NCBI GenBank assembly: GCA_965226235.1
Contig: OZ245335.1
Location: 434,001 to 498,000 of the forward strand
Direction of reading: 5' to 3'
Length of the DNA stretch: 64,000 nt
Source of the DNA: CAYFZO01 sp965226235
Lineage (GTDB): Bacteria; Pseudomonadota; Gammaproteobacteria; Poriferisulfidales; Oxydemutatoraceae
Part shown: in pieces, positions 41,826-50,401 of the stretch
Position numbering within the stretch: the stretch's first letter is position 1
How the letters are laid out: every line of letters starts with the position of its first letter
Program-made: the position numbers and the translations under genes
The notes under the pieces: generated by a model
The model's input: only the letters and a program-made list of their open reading frames with translations
The model's database searches: none
What the model was told of the DNA's origin: nothing

Positions 41826-43118
41826 TCACCTCACATCCAGATAATCGCTGTACCAAAGCCCACCCAATGGCAATCCCTCAGCAACCATGTTCTTCACAAT
41901 CTCATTGTCGCTTGCCCTTTTTATAACCGAAAAACCATCCGACCCCTTTTCCAGAATCCAGACCTCATCAGGCTCCAAGGCATCGACCAGATAGGGCTGA
42001 TGAGTCGTGATGAAAACCTGAGATCCGCCCTTGCGGCCTGTCGCGTGCTCTCGGAATTCCTTCGCCAAGGATTCTAGAAGTTTATGGTACAAGCCATTTT
42101 CCGGCTCTTCGATACATAAAAACGGCGGTGGTGTCGGATCTTCAAGCAACAGGAGATACGCGAAGACCTTCAATGTTCCATCAGACATTTGTTGCGAATA
42201 AAACGGATCTTGAAAACCTTTGTCATTGAACCGCAACAGCAAGCGCCCATCGTTTGTCTTTTCCGTTTCAATCTTGTTGATGCCAGGGATTTTTTCCGCA
42301 ATCCGGTTCAGAATAGTTTGGAAACGCTTTGAATGTTCCCGCTTCATGAATTGCACAACATTCCCAAGATTGTCTCCATGGATGTTGAGGTGCTTTTGAG
42401 GCCCGGCGAGTGGCAAGCTCCTGGCTGCATCCGGTGTAAAGTAGCTGAGGTACCAGCCTTCAATGAACTTGCGAAATGCTGAAATCCTTGGATGTTGCTT
42501 CAATGATCCCAGTGTGGCTATTCCGAGCTTGCGCATATCCTCAAGCTCGACGACATAGATTTCCTTGGACTCTTCTTTTACTTCACCTGATTTAATGGAC
42601 TCCATCAGGCCAGGCGGGTCGAGATTTTCTTGTTCTTCATCAATCTGACAGCCTTCTTGATCGCCTTTCCAAGCAACGCCCTTTCCGCTATTCAATACAA
42701 GAAAAGAGAAAGGCCGACCGTGCTTCTGGCCTTTGCGTCTCTGTCTGAGGCGTTCTTTCGATACATGAGGACGACCTGAACTATCTGCATCAATGGAAAT
42801 TTCATAGGTGATGGGCCGAGCATTTCCGTCTTCCTTGTAGTAGACCTCGAATTCGATTGGCTTTTGTTGACCTTGCGTCCTGATTCTTTGAAAGCCACCC
42901 CGACCACGAGAGTCGCAAGCCTCTTCAACCCCAGATTTCAAAGCATCCGCCAGGAATCCGAAGGCATCAAACAGCGTGCTCTTGCCAACACCATTTTTAC
43001 CAATGACCGCAGTCATGGGGGTGAGCGTTTCTTTACTCTGCTTATTCCACAAGCGCCCAAGCGTAACGTCTTTGAGAGCTCTAAAATTCTTTATTCGAAA
43101 ACCTTCAATCTTGGCCAT
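41826..43118 (-). CDS. AAA (SMC/OLD-like) ATPase of an ATPase-TOPRIM pair
   Basis: The 430-residue protein has a Walker A AVIGKNGVGKSTLFDAF near residue 40, a signature-like SQQMSDGTLKVFAYLLLL, Walker B PPFLCIEEPENGLY and the histidine-switch ITTHQPYLVDAL. This is the order of a compact OLD/RecF-type ATPase with a short coiled insert. I prefer the ATG at 43118 (MAKIEGFRIKNF) over a GTG four codons earlier. It is the first gene of a minus-strand operon with DUF4276 and the helicase relic, opposite in direction to the BREX-like fragments around it, and seems to have inserted into them. Confidence 0.85.
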   Translation of the reverse strand: MAKIEGFRIKNFRALKDVTLGRLWNKQSKETLTPMTAVIGKNGVGKSTLFDAFGFLADALKSGVEEACDSRGRGGFQRIRTQGQQKPIEFEVYYKEDGNARPITYEISIDADSSGRPHVSKERLRQRRKGQKHGRPFSFLVLNSGKGVAWKGDQEGCQIDEEQENLDPPGLMESIKSGEVKEESKEIYVVELEDMRKLGIATLGSLKQHPRISAFRKFIEGWYLSYFTPDAARSLPLAGPQKHLNIHGDNLGNVVQFMKREHSKRFQTILNRIAEKIPGINKIETEKTNDGRLLLRFNDKGFQDPFYSQQMSDGTLKVFAYLLLLEDPTPPPFLCIEEPENGLYHKLLESLAKEFREHATGRKGGSQVFITTHQPYLVDALEPDEVWILEKGSDGFSVIKRASDNEIVKNMVAEGLPLGGLWYSDYLDVR

Positions 43119-43163
43119 TATTTGGTCCACCCCAGACTCATCGGAGACAGTTTTATCTGAGTC

Positions 43164-43733
43164 ATGCGGCTTGCGATAACTCAGGGTTTTGATAATACAT
43201 TAACTCATACTCAACTGGTGGCACGTCTCCGATTGGTTGTAGTTGATTCGGCCGTGAAGTTGTCTCCTGAGCAGGCTGGGGTCCTGGCGATGGCGGCGAA
43301 TCAAACAATCTTAGCCGTGGTGGTTGCCGCCATGGTAGTTGGCGGCAACCTGCAAGCGGGGCACGACGCCGTTCGCCACTTGGTCCAACAGTAGTTGCTG
43401 ACATCACTGGATGAAGATACGTTTGCCTTGGCCGACCCGATCAGAAACCGACTGGATCGGCAGATACAGACAGCTACCAGTGTGTCTTCTCCGCAAGTCG
43501 CCCGGCAAGTACCCGACAAGCGCCCAACAAGTGGCCAAAGCACTGTTTGAGCGTGGGGTAGACATGACCTGAGCAGAGTTGCAGCAAACATTAAACCTCT
43601 CAGATAGAGAACATTTTTCAAAAGAATACCTGCAACCTGCGTTGCATTGCGGCTTGGTGCAAATGACTATCCCCGACAAACCGCGTAGCAGTAAACAGCA
43701 ATACACGGCTTACCGAATCAGGGCGCATTCTAT
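43164..43733 (+). pseudogene. C-terminal remnant of an AlbA_2-domain protein, copy 1
   Basis: The frame reads KLSPEQAGVLAMAANQT, matching LTPEQAVILAQAT of the protein at 38953-40716, then stops at TAG (43392-43394), where the copy at 47267 has CAG. After it come ALADPIRNRLDRQ and, in a shifted frame, SDREHFSKEYLQPAL and MTIPDKPRSSKQQY, equivalent to the end of the same family. A 435-base stretch beginning near 43133 is repeated at 47237-47671. It appears to be the tail of a second AlbA_2 gene once located before the methylase. Confidence 0.65.
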
Positions 43734-43746
43734 TGGAGAATCAAAA

Positions 43747-44049
43747 ATGACAACACAAGGTCTGTTTAGCGAAGCTCCAGAGCGGCCACAAAATCCCTCC
43801 GGCCCGGTGACTTGTCTCGGCATGACGTTCGAGAACGACGAGGCCCGCCGTGCCCATTTCACAGAGGAGCTATGCAAGAAGCTGCAGGACCTGAGGTTCC
43901 GCAAGATTGAAGGCTTTCCCATCGGCAGCGACGAGGACATCCTGAATCTGAGCGATCCGCCATATTACACCGCCTGTCCGAACCCGTGGATCGCCGACTT
44001 CATTGCTGAGTGGGAGGCGCAAAAGCCAGAGCAGCTCGAGGGCTACTGA
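43747..44049 (+). pseudogene. N-terminal fragment of a BREX-like DNA methylase
   Basis: From the ATG at 43747 the 100-codon frame reads PVTCLGMTFENDEARRAHF, LRFRKIEGFPIGSDEDILNL and SDPPYYTACPNPWIADFIAE. This is the highly conserved start of large site-specific methylases found with DUF6079 in BREX-like loci, and it includes the DPPY motif early. It ends in TGA at 44047 within the inverted IS3 right end, so the element truncated the gene. No cofactor domain remains. Confidence 0.6.
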
Positions 44050-44076
44050 TCTTCCCCCTGATATAGGTCCACTTGA
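44047..44076 (-). mobile_element. Inverted solo right end of the IS3-like element (relic C)
   Basis: About 30 bases from TGATCTTCCCCCTGATATAG to CACTTGAA are the reverse complement of the terminal segment at relics A, B and D. The match stops there, before the transposase codons. It truncates the methylase fragment. Confidence 0.6.
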
Positions 44077-44290
44077 ACAGACGGAACCCGTGATGCATTC
44101 GTAGAGGCGACACGTCCACAAGGGCGACGCATGCGTCGCCCTACAACATGTCCGCACACATCCACCCGCAGAGGACGACACAACCCGGTACAACAATGCC
44201 CTGCCAGCCATCACCTGTGGAACAGACGGAACTCGTGACGCATCTGTAAACGCCAGTCTTCGATCAGTTGTCTGTCTTCGGGTAGGTTCC
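44077..44290. repeat. Dispersed palindromic repeat region, copy 1
   Basis: This gene-free stretch holds the perfect palindrome GGGCGACGCATGCGTCGCCC (44122-44141) and flanking words such as ACGGAACCCGTGATGCATTC and CCCGGTACAACAATGCCCTG that recur at 47110-47180, 52570-52700 and 53690-53830. The remaining bases to 44369 show nothing else. The pattern suits a non-autonomous, hairpin-forming (REP/MITE-like) repeat family. Confidence 0.65.
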
Positions 44291-44369
44291 GGGATTAGTG
44301 CTGGTTGAAGCAGTAGTCTCTAAATCAGTTAACACCTCACTCACCTCACGGAAGATGGCTTCAACCTGT

Positions 44370-47013
44370 TTAAAGGAGTCCTTCGTCGTTTCTTCGCTCA
44401 CTCAAGGCCAAAAGGGCCTTGTCGAGGTTGGTTTTCGTCCTGGCCCAGTCATTCGGCGCATCATCCCGAGTTTGCACCTCAAGTGCGGCGTGGTAGGCAA
44501 CCATCGCCTCCTCCAGACGTTTTGTCTCGCTTTCACGCTCACCCAAGGCCAAAAGGGCGTTGCCGAGGTTGGTTTGTGTCCTGGCCCAGGCATACGGCAC
44601 ATCATCCTGAGTTCGCACCTCAAGAGCGGCGCGGTAGGTGGTTATCGCCTCTTCCAGGCGATCGGTCCCGCTTTCACGCTCGCCCAAGGCCGATAGGGCA
44701 TTGCCGAGGTTGGTTTGCGTCCTGGCCCAGTCATACGGCACCTCCTCCCGAGGTTGCACCGTGAGCGCGGCGCGGTAGGTGGCCACTGCCTGCTTAAGGA
44801 GTTCTTTGTCATTTTTGCGCTTGCCCAAGGTCAAAAGGGCATTGCCGAGGTTGTTTTGCGTCGTGGCCCAGTCGTACGGCGCGTCCTCCCGGCTCCACAC
44901 CTCAAGCGCGGCGCGGTAGGCAGCCACTGCCTGCTTAAGGAGTTCTTTGTCATTTTTGCGCTTGCCCAAGGTCAAAAGGGCATTGCCGAGGTTGTTTTGC
45001 GTCGTGGCCCAGTCGTACGGCGCGTTCTCTCGAGTTCGTACCTCAAGCGCGGCGCGGTAGGTAACCATCGCCTCCTCCAGATGTTTTGTCTCGCTTTCAC
45101 GCTCGCCCAAGGCCAAAAGGGCATTGCCGAGGTTGTTTTGCGTCGTGGCCCAGTCATACGGCGTGTTCTCTCGAGTTCGTACCTCAAGCGTGGCACGGTA
45201 GGTGGCTATCGCCTCTTCCAGGCGATCGGTCCCGCTTTCACGCTCGCCCACCAAGGCCAAAAGGGCATTGCCGAGGTTGGTTTGCGTCCTGGCCCAGTCA
45301 TACGGCACCTCCTCCCGAGGTTGCACCGTGAGCGCGGCGCGGTAGGTGGCTATCGCCTCTTCCAGGCGATCGGTCCCGCTTTCACGCTCACCCAAGACCA
45401 AAAGGGCATTGCCGAGGTTGGTTTGCGTCGTGGCCCAGTCGTCCGGCGCGTCCTTCCGAGTCCATACCTCAAGCGTGGCACTGTAGGTGGCTATCGCCTC
45501 TTCCAGGCGATCGGTCCCGCTTTCACGCTCGCCCAAGGCCGATAGGGCATTGCCGAGGTTGTTTTGCGTCGTGGCCCAGTCATACGGCGTATCCTCCCGA
45601 GTTTGTACCTCAAGAGCGGCGCGGTAGGCGGTCTCAGCCTCTTCCAGGTGCTTGGTTCCGCTTTCGCGCCCACCCAAGGCCGATAGGGCATTGCCGAGGT
45701 TGTTTTGCATCGTGGCCCAGTCGTACGGCGCGTTCTCTCGAGTTCGTACTTCAAGCGTGGCACGGTAGGTGGCTATCGCCTCTTCCAGGCGATCGGTCCC
45801 GCTTTCACGCTCGCCCAAGGCCGATAGGGCAGTGCCGAGGTTGTTTTGCGTCCTGGCCCAGTCATACGGCGTATCCAGTCCATACCTCAAGCGCGGCGCG
45901 GTAGGCGATCTCAGCCTCTTCCAGGTGCTTGGTTCCGCTTTCGCGCCCACCCAAGGCCAAAAGGGCATTGCCGAGGTTGTTTTGCGTCTTGGCCCAGTAG
46001 TACGGCGCGTCCTTCCGAGTCCATACCTTAAGCGCGGCGCGGTAGGCGGTCTCAGCCTCTTCCAGATGCTTGGTTCCGCTTTCGCGCCCACCCAAGGCCA
46101 AAAGGGCATTGCCCAATGTCGCCTGCAGAACAGCATGATGTGGCGAGTTAGCGGTGGCAGACCCCTCAAGTAAATTGGACAGTTTTTTTGTAGCGTTCCG
46201 CAACCCCTCCTGCAAAACTTGGCCGCGTTCCTTGGTGTCCGTGAGCAAGTCCATCTCTGCCAATGCCGCAACGGCGATCGTGGTGCTTAAGTTAGCGTGA
46301 AAATCCTTGTCAAGCGTCATGTCTTTCAACTTGTAAGGCTTGTCTCCTTGATCCAGTGTGCCTTTGCCAGAGCGAGGTACAAACCACAGGCACAAGCTAT
46401 GTTCGGGCTTCTTGACCAACCCAACGATCGCCAAATCAGCATCCCAAATTTTCAGTACTTTGTTTGTTTTTTGCTGCATCGCCGGTTGCCAATCATCCTT
46501 GGCACCGGATGCCGCAACGGCGATCGTGGTGCTTAAGTTAGCGTGAAAATCCTTGTCAAGCGTCATGTCTTTCAACTTGTAAGGCTTGTCTCCTCGATCC
46601 AGTGTGCCTTTGCCAGAGCGAGGTACAAACCACAGGCACAAGCTATGTTCGGGCTTCTTGACCAACCCAACGATCGCCAAATCAGCATCCCAAATTTTCA
46701 GTACTTTGTTTGTTTTTTGCTGCATCGCCGGTTGCCAATCATCCTTGGCACCGGATGCCGCCACGATCCGGGCAGAGCGCACCAGTTCGACGCCTCCTAT
46801 GTCCCGAAATGCTGACTCAACGGCTGTTTCCGCATGGACCCCTTTGGGATCGCCCTTCAGCCAACAAAGCACAATACGGAAATTCTCTCTGGAGCGTCGG
46901 TGGTTGTTGCGCAGTATGTTGTTAAGGGCCAACCATATCTGCTGCCATCTTGTTATCCACGTCAGTACTAGCACCAGTACTGCTAGTAGAAATGAAGCCC
47001 ACTCTGCCAACAT
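44370..47013 (-). CDS. Membrane-anchored protein with uncharacterised N-terminal domain and 46-residue TPR array (frameshifted)
   Basis: The gene starts at ATG 47013 with GGAG upstream. Domains: an N-terminal transmembrane helix (about 5-25); a domain with RIVLCWLKGDPKGVHAE, LVRSARIVAASGAKDDW and ADLAIVGLVKKPEHSL, carrying an 82-residue tandem duplication; then about thirteen TPR units of 46 residues, each near TQNNLGNALLALGERESG. A five-base deletion at about 45871-45880 shifts frame between units 2 and 3; together the parts encode about 880 residues. TPR arrays this uniform usually bind proteins and expand or contract by recombination. The N-terminal domain is not one I can name. Possible phage sensor or scaffold, by context only. 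Confidence 0.7.
46265..46756 (-). repeat. 246-base in-frame tandem duplication inside the TPR gene
   Basis: Two head-to-tail copies (46265-46510 and 46511-46756) encode the same 82 residues of the N-terminal domain. They are almost identical, with an Arg/Gln difference at one codon (GTLDRGD against GTLDQGD), so the duplication is recent. Because 246 is divisible by three, the frame is kept. Confidence 0.9.
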
Positions 47014-47148
47014 AAATAACTAACTCCATTCAGTTGCCAGCATTACGAGCCTCCGCAACTTTTATCTTTGCGCCACTATTGCAAGTATACAGTTGCCTGG
47101 TGAATGAAGGGCAATAAGGAGTGGTCCGCAGAGGGGCGATACGTCCAC

Positions 47149-47172
47149 AAGGGCGACGCATGCGTCGCCCTT
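47149..47172. repeat. Dispersed palindrome, copy 2
   Basis: AAGGGCGACGCATGCGTCGC and its continuation form a perfect 24-base palindrome preceded by CGATACGTCCACAAG as in copy 1. It lies upstream of the TPR gene, in a 220-base stretch (47014-47236) without a gene. Confidence 0.6.
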
Positions 47173-47236
47173 GGATGACATTGGCGCCGTAGGGTGTGAG
47201 GGTTCCACGGTCCTTTCGTGGGGGGTGGTCCGCCCC

Positions 47237-47671
47237 GGACTCATCGGAGACAGTTTTATCTGAGTCATGCGGCTTGCGATGACTCAGGGTTTTGATAATA
47301 CATTAACTCGTCCTCAACTGGTGGCACGTCTCCGATTGGTTGTAGTTGATTCGGCCGTGAAGTTGTCTCCTGAGCAGGCCGGGGTCCTGGCGATGGCGGA
47401 GAATCAAACAACGTTAGCCGTGGTGGCTGCCGCCATGGTAGTTGGCGGCAACCTGCAAGCGGGGCACGACGCCGTTCGCCACTTGGTCCAACAGCAGTTG
47501 CTGACATCACTGAATGAAGATAGGTTTGCCTTGGCCGACCCGATCAGAAACCGACTGGATCGGCAGATACAGACAGCTACCAGTGTGTCTTCTCCGCAAG
47601 TCGCCCGGCAAGTATCCGACAAGCGCCCAACAAGTGGCCAAAGCACTGTTTTGAGCGTGGGGTAGACATGA
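47237..47671 (+). repeat. 435-base direct repeat carrying the AlbA_2 C-terminal remnant, copy 2
   Basis: Nearly identical to 43133-43570 (scattered single differences, for example CAG here for TAG there). It encodes KLSPEQAGVLAMAENQT and DRFALADPIRNRLDRQ in one open frame (47267-47665), so this copy lacks the nonsense codon. Directly at its right end (after GACATGACC) the IS3 transposase tail begins, whereas copy 1 continues into AlbA_2 sequence. The repeats therefore flank the methylase fragment and TPR gene. Confidence 0.8.
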
Positions 47672-47754
47672 CCCCAGCCGAGTACGCAGCACGGGCAGCC
47701 TGATAAGATGTTTTTTTCTCATTTCAAGTGGACCTATATCAGGGGGAAGATCAC
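47672..47754 (+). mobile_element. IS3-family transposase C-terminus with right terminal repeat (relic D)
   Basis: Codons before TGA at 47701-47703 read TPAEYAARAA, the IS3-family OrfB ending seen also at relic B (TPAEYATRVA). The terminal segment ends with AGGGGGAAGATCA, whose last bases form the stop codon of the DUF2182 gene on the other strand. This is the right border of the island. Confidence 0.75.
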
Positions 47755-48557
47755 CGCCAATACAATGCCAGGTACCACCCTCCCCAGATCAGCAGGATGC
47801 TTCCAACCAGCGCCGAACCGATTTTAGGCGGCAGAATGGTCTTCTCAAGCAGCACGAACAGAGCGATGATCACCATCCAAAGCATGTTCATGACCCCCAC
47901 GGCGAACATCACCAGCATCAAGCCCCAGCAGCACAGTACGCAATACATTCCATGGTGAGCTCCCATCGCGAGAGCACCGCCGTTTCCCTCGCGCCACGAC
48001 CCCAGCAGAAAGCTCATCGGCGTTCGGCAGTGCCGTAAACAGGTGTCTTTCCAAGGCGTCCACTGGTATATGCCTGCAATGAGCAGCATCAAGCCGCTGA
48101 AGAGGTAGTTGCGACTACTCATCATCGGGTCGAGCAAACCTTCCTGGTGCAGTTGCCATTGCGCCAGTGTAATGGCGATGGAAAACACCCCCCAGGCACC
48201 GACGTAGCCGGTGACCAGGAGATAAGTCGGTACGACAACCTGGTTCTTCCCTAGGCGCTGCTGCTGCACTTGCGCGAACAGCAAAGCCAGCGGTATGGCA
48301 GAAGGCAGCATCATCGCAACCATCATGATCAGCCACATGGAAAACAGCATGAAGAAGTCATAGGCGAGCCAGACTCGCATATCGCCTCGTGGCGGCATCC
48401 ACATATCTACCAGATGCATGTTGTCCATCGCCCACGCCATGTAAACCATATAGCCCCACGCGCTGGTGGCGAGCAAGGCGATCACCGTGAGGGTCGATGC
48501 TTTTGCAGCGAAACCGAGGCCTGACCATGCGTTGCGGATAGCGGTTACATCGGGCAT
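47751..48557 (-). CDS. DUF2182 integral membrane protein
   Basis: A 268-residue protein with about six membrane helices and the family's metal-binding pattern: many Met and His residues (MVAMMLPSAIPLALLF, WKDTCLRHCRTPM, GAHHGMYCVLCCWGLML). DUF2182 proteins are predicted metal-binding membrane proteins and usually lie beside DUF1326 genes, as here (divergent). The stop codon lies in the end of an IS3 relic, so the last residues may have been replaced at insertion. Function is not established; a role in metal handling is inferred. Confidence 0.85.
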   Translation of the reverse strand: MPDVTAIRNAWSGLGFAAKASTLTVIALLATSAWGYMVYMAWAMDNMHLVDMWMPPRGDMRVWLAYDFFMLFSMWLIMMVAMMLPSAIPLALLFAQVQQQRLGKNQVVVPTYLLVTGYVGAWGVFSIAITLAQWQLHQEGLLDPMMSSRNYLFSGLMLLIAGIYQWTPWKDTCLRHCRTPMSFLLGSWREGNGGALAMGAHHGMYCVLCCWGLMLVMFAVGVMNMLWMVIIALFVLLEKTILPPKIGSALVGSILLIWGGWYLALYWR

Positions 48558-48799
48558 GACAACTTATTTCCCAACGGCTGCGGAAAAACCCTTGTCGAGG
48601 CAGCTACGATAACCCGATAGCCGGAGGTGCTCCGTGTACTTCACATTGCGGGTGAAAAAGGTGCAATCGGGCTGCTTCACTCGAGGCTGCAAGGTTGGCG
48701 ACAGTGGATTGCGCGGAAATATAGCATGAGTTGCCATTCACCTGCAGAAAAACTAGTATGAACGCCGATACTGCTCAACCAACAAGAGAGGCTGCAAAC

Positions 48800-49399
48800 A
48801 TGAGCGATTGGAAACTTGAAGGAAAATATTTTGAATCCTGCACCTGTGATCTGGTGTGTCCGTGTATCTTCCTGGCACCGCCTACCAAGGGGTTCTGTGA
48901 AGCATTCGTGTGCTGGGACATTCACAAAGGACATATGGACAGCACCAACCTGTCCGGGATGAAAGTGGCTGCGTGGTTGCACGCGCCAGGATCCCTCACC
49001 GACGGTAATTGGCGGCTGGCCCTTTACATCGATAAAAATGCTGACGCCGGACAGAAAGACGCCTTGACAAAAATTTACGGTGGGGACGCTGGCGGGCATC
49101 CGGCGGTTATCGCCGGTTTGGTAGGCGAGGTGATGGGGGTTCATTCGGCCAACATCACCATCAACATGGGCGCCAAGCGCAAGGAACTCAAGGTCGAAGG
49201 CGTTGGCAGCGTTGCAATGGACGCGCTTGAAGGCGAGGATGGCGGGGACGTTACCGTCAACAATCATCCGCTGGCGGTCGCGCTGGGCTTCCCGATCATC
49301 GTTCACAAATCGGAGAAGCTCGTATACAGCGATCACGGACAGCAATGGGAGCAGTCCGGAACGGTCGGGCTGGCTGCGAATTTTGCCTACCAGCCGTAG
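48800..49399 (+). CDS. DUF1326 domain protein
   Basis: The 199-residue soluble protein starts best at the ATG 48800 (MSDWKLEGKYFESC) because GAGAGG lies nine bases upstream; an earlier in-frame ATG at 48758 is less supported. A Cys-rich N-terminus (CTCDLVCPCIFL, then FCEAFVCWDI) suggests metal binding. It is divergent from the DUF2182 gene, the usual partner, so the two probably act together. No enzymatic role is known to me. Confidence 0.85.
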   Translation: MSDWKLEGKYFESCTCDLVCPCIFLAPPTKGFCEAFVCWDIHKGHMDSTNLSGMKVAAWLHAPGSLTDGNWRLALYIDKNADAGQKDALTKIYGGDAGGHPAVIAGLVGEVMGVHSANITINMGAKRKELKVEGVGSVAMDALEGEDGGDVTVNNHPLAVALGFPIIVHKSEKLVYSDHGQQWEQSGTVGLAANFAYQP

Positions 49400-49845
49400 T
49401 AGATAGCAGTCATAGGGAAGAATCCGTCTCCGAGGGCTGCGATGGAGCAGCCCCCGAGGCGGTGCCACAGTTGAGTTGCCGGTCGCGTCCGCCTTGTCGT
49501 GGCCACCTTGCCCGGGATAAGTGGCTGCCTCACCCGGGATCAATCGCTTGATTTCAGCCTGTCCGGCTTTCCTTGCCTGACCGGGTGCCTGCCCTAACGA
49601 ATTGCTACCCTTCAAACACTTCCTTCTGAGCACCGCAGACAACACTGGCGAGCATTGCAGACCGCCACGGCGTCAACGTTGCGGCAATCCATGCCGGATC
49701 TGTTGCTTCGACAGGGTCCGGCCATGCTGGATGTAGCTTCCCTCGCCCGGCGACAGTTTCACGGCTGATCCTGGCCCTCTTCGAGGAGAAAGCCCCCCCA
49801 ATTTCGGCAGGTACTGCCGCGTGAATAGGCACCATGCTTTTCAAA
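49400..49845. other. Gene-free spacer before tRNA-Leu
   Basis: Short frames on both strands look protein-like in places (for example IADRHGVNVAAIHAG on the plus strand) but lack starts and homology I recognise. They may be remains of an old insertion. I see no RNA gene or terminator. Confidence 0.3.
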
Positions 49846-49932
49846 TGGTGCCCGGAGCCGGACTTGAACCGGCACGGGCAAAAGCCCAAGGGATTTTAAG
49901 TCCCTTGCGTCTACCAATTCCGCCATCCGGGC
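49846..49932 (-). tRNA. tRNA-Leu (anticodon UAA)
   Basis: The minus strand starts GCCCGGATGGCGGAATTGG and ends GCTCCGGGCACCA with encoded CCA. The anticodon loop CTTAAAA gives UAA. The long variable arm (GGGCTTTTGCCC) is typical of leucine tRNAs, and T-loop TTCAAGT is intact. It follows tRNA-Cys by 13 bases, as in the gly-cys-leu tRNA clusters of gammaproteobacteria. Confidence 0.96.
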
Positions 49933-49945
49933 AAATGAAATTTTG

Positions 49946-50016
49946 AGGCTAGTACCGGAATCGAACCGGTGTACACGGCTTTGCAGGCCGCTGCATCACC
50001 ACTCTGCCAACTAGCC
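49946..50016 (-). tRNA. tRNA-Cys (anticodon GCA)
   Basis: GGCTAGT at the 5' end pairs with ACTAGCC at the 3' end; the anticodon loop CTGCAAA gives GCA; T-loop TTCGATT is normal. CCA is not encoded. It is co-directional with tRNA-Leu. Confidence 0.95.
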
Positions 50017-50401
50017 TTGATTTTGAACGCAAGTATAACGCCTGGAGCCGAATACGCAGACGCAACCGGTTTTCCAGGTACGTTGGGCGGGGTCCTCAAG
50101 ACCGGCGGCAGACGGACGACCGGCAAAGACGATCGGGGCCCTCCGCAGAACTCGGTGAAAGGTCTACGGTTGCTTCACCAAACATCCGTCGGCATACAAA
50201 CGGTCTCACCAGGAGACTGCCTGGGTTTCCTTTCCAGGCGCAATGGCACAAGTGCTTACCCGAGGTGACACATGGCATTTTCGCAATCAAAATTCATCCA
50301 CCAGGTTTCAGGCCCGTTGCTTACCCTCCCCTTTGAAAAGCCGACCGCCGGGATTGCCCTTTCCAAAATAAACGCACCAAGCATGGTTGCAATTGCCACA
50401 C
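50017..50401. other. Spacer after the response regulator gene
   Basis: About 385 bases without a recognisable gene between the regulator's 3' end and tRNA-Cys. A tRNA-Gly would be expected next to tRNA-Cys by synteny, but none is present here. Confidence 0.4.

Noticed and set aside
44390..46130. Regular 138-base direct repeats that could be mistaken for a CRISPR or satellite array
   Set aside because: The repeats are contiguous without spacers and encode 46-residue TPR units in frame.
44370..47013. Two overlapping minus-strand genes (44370-46271 and 45862-47013)
   Set aside because: The second continues the TPR pattern of the first after a five-base deletion, so they are one frameshifted gene; the N-terminal residues of the shorter frame are out-of-frame translation.
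19839..47750. A single prophage or integrative element filling the whole island
   Set aside because: No integrase, structural phage genes, relaxase or replication genes are visible, and the only att-like repeats enclose just 1.5 kb.
48677..49645. A 322-codon minus-strand frame opposite the DUF1326 gene
   Set aside because: It is antisense to a well-supported gene and has no family features.
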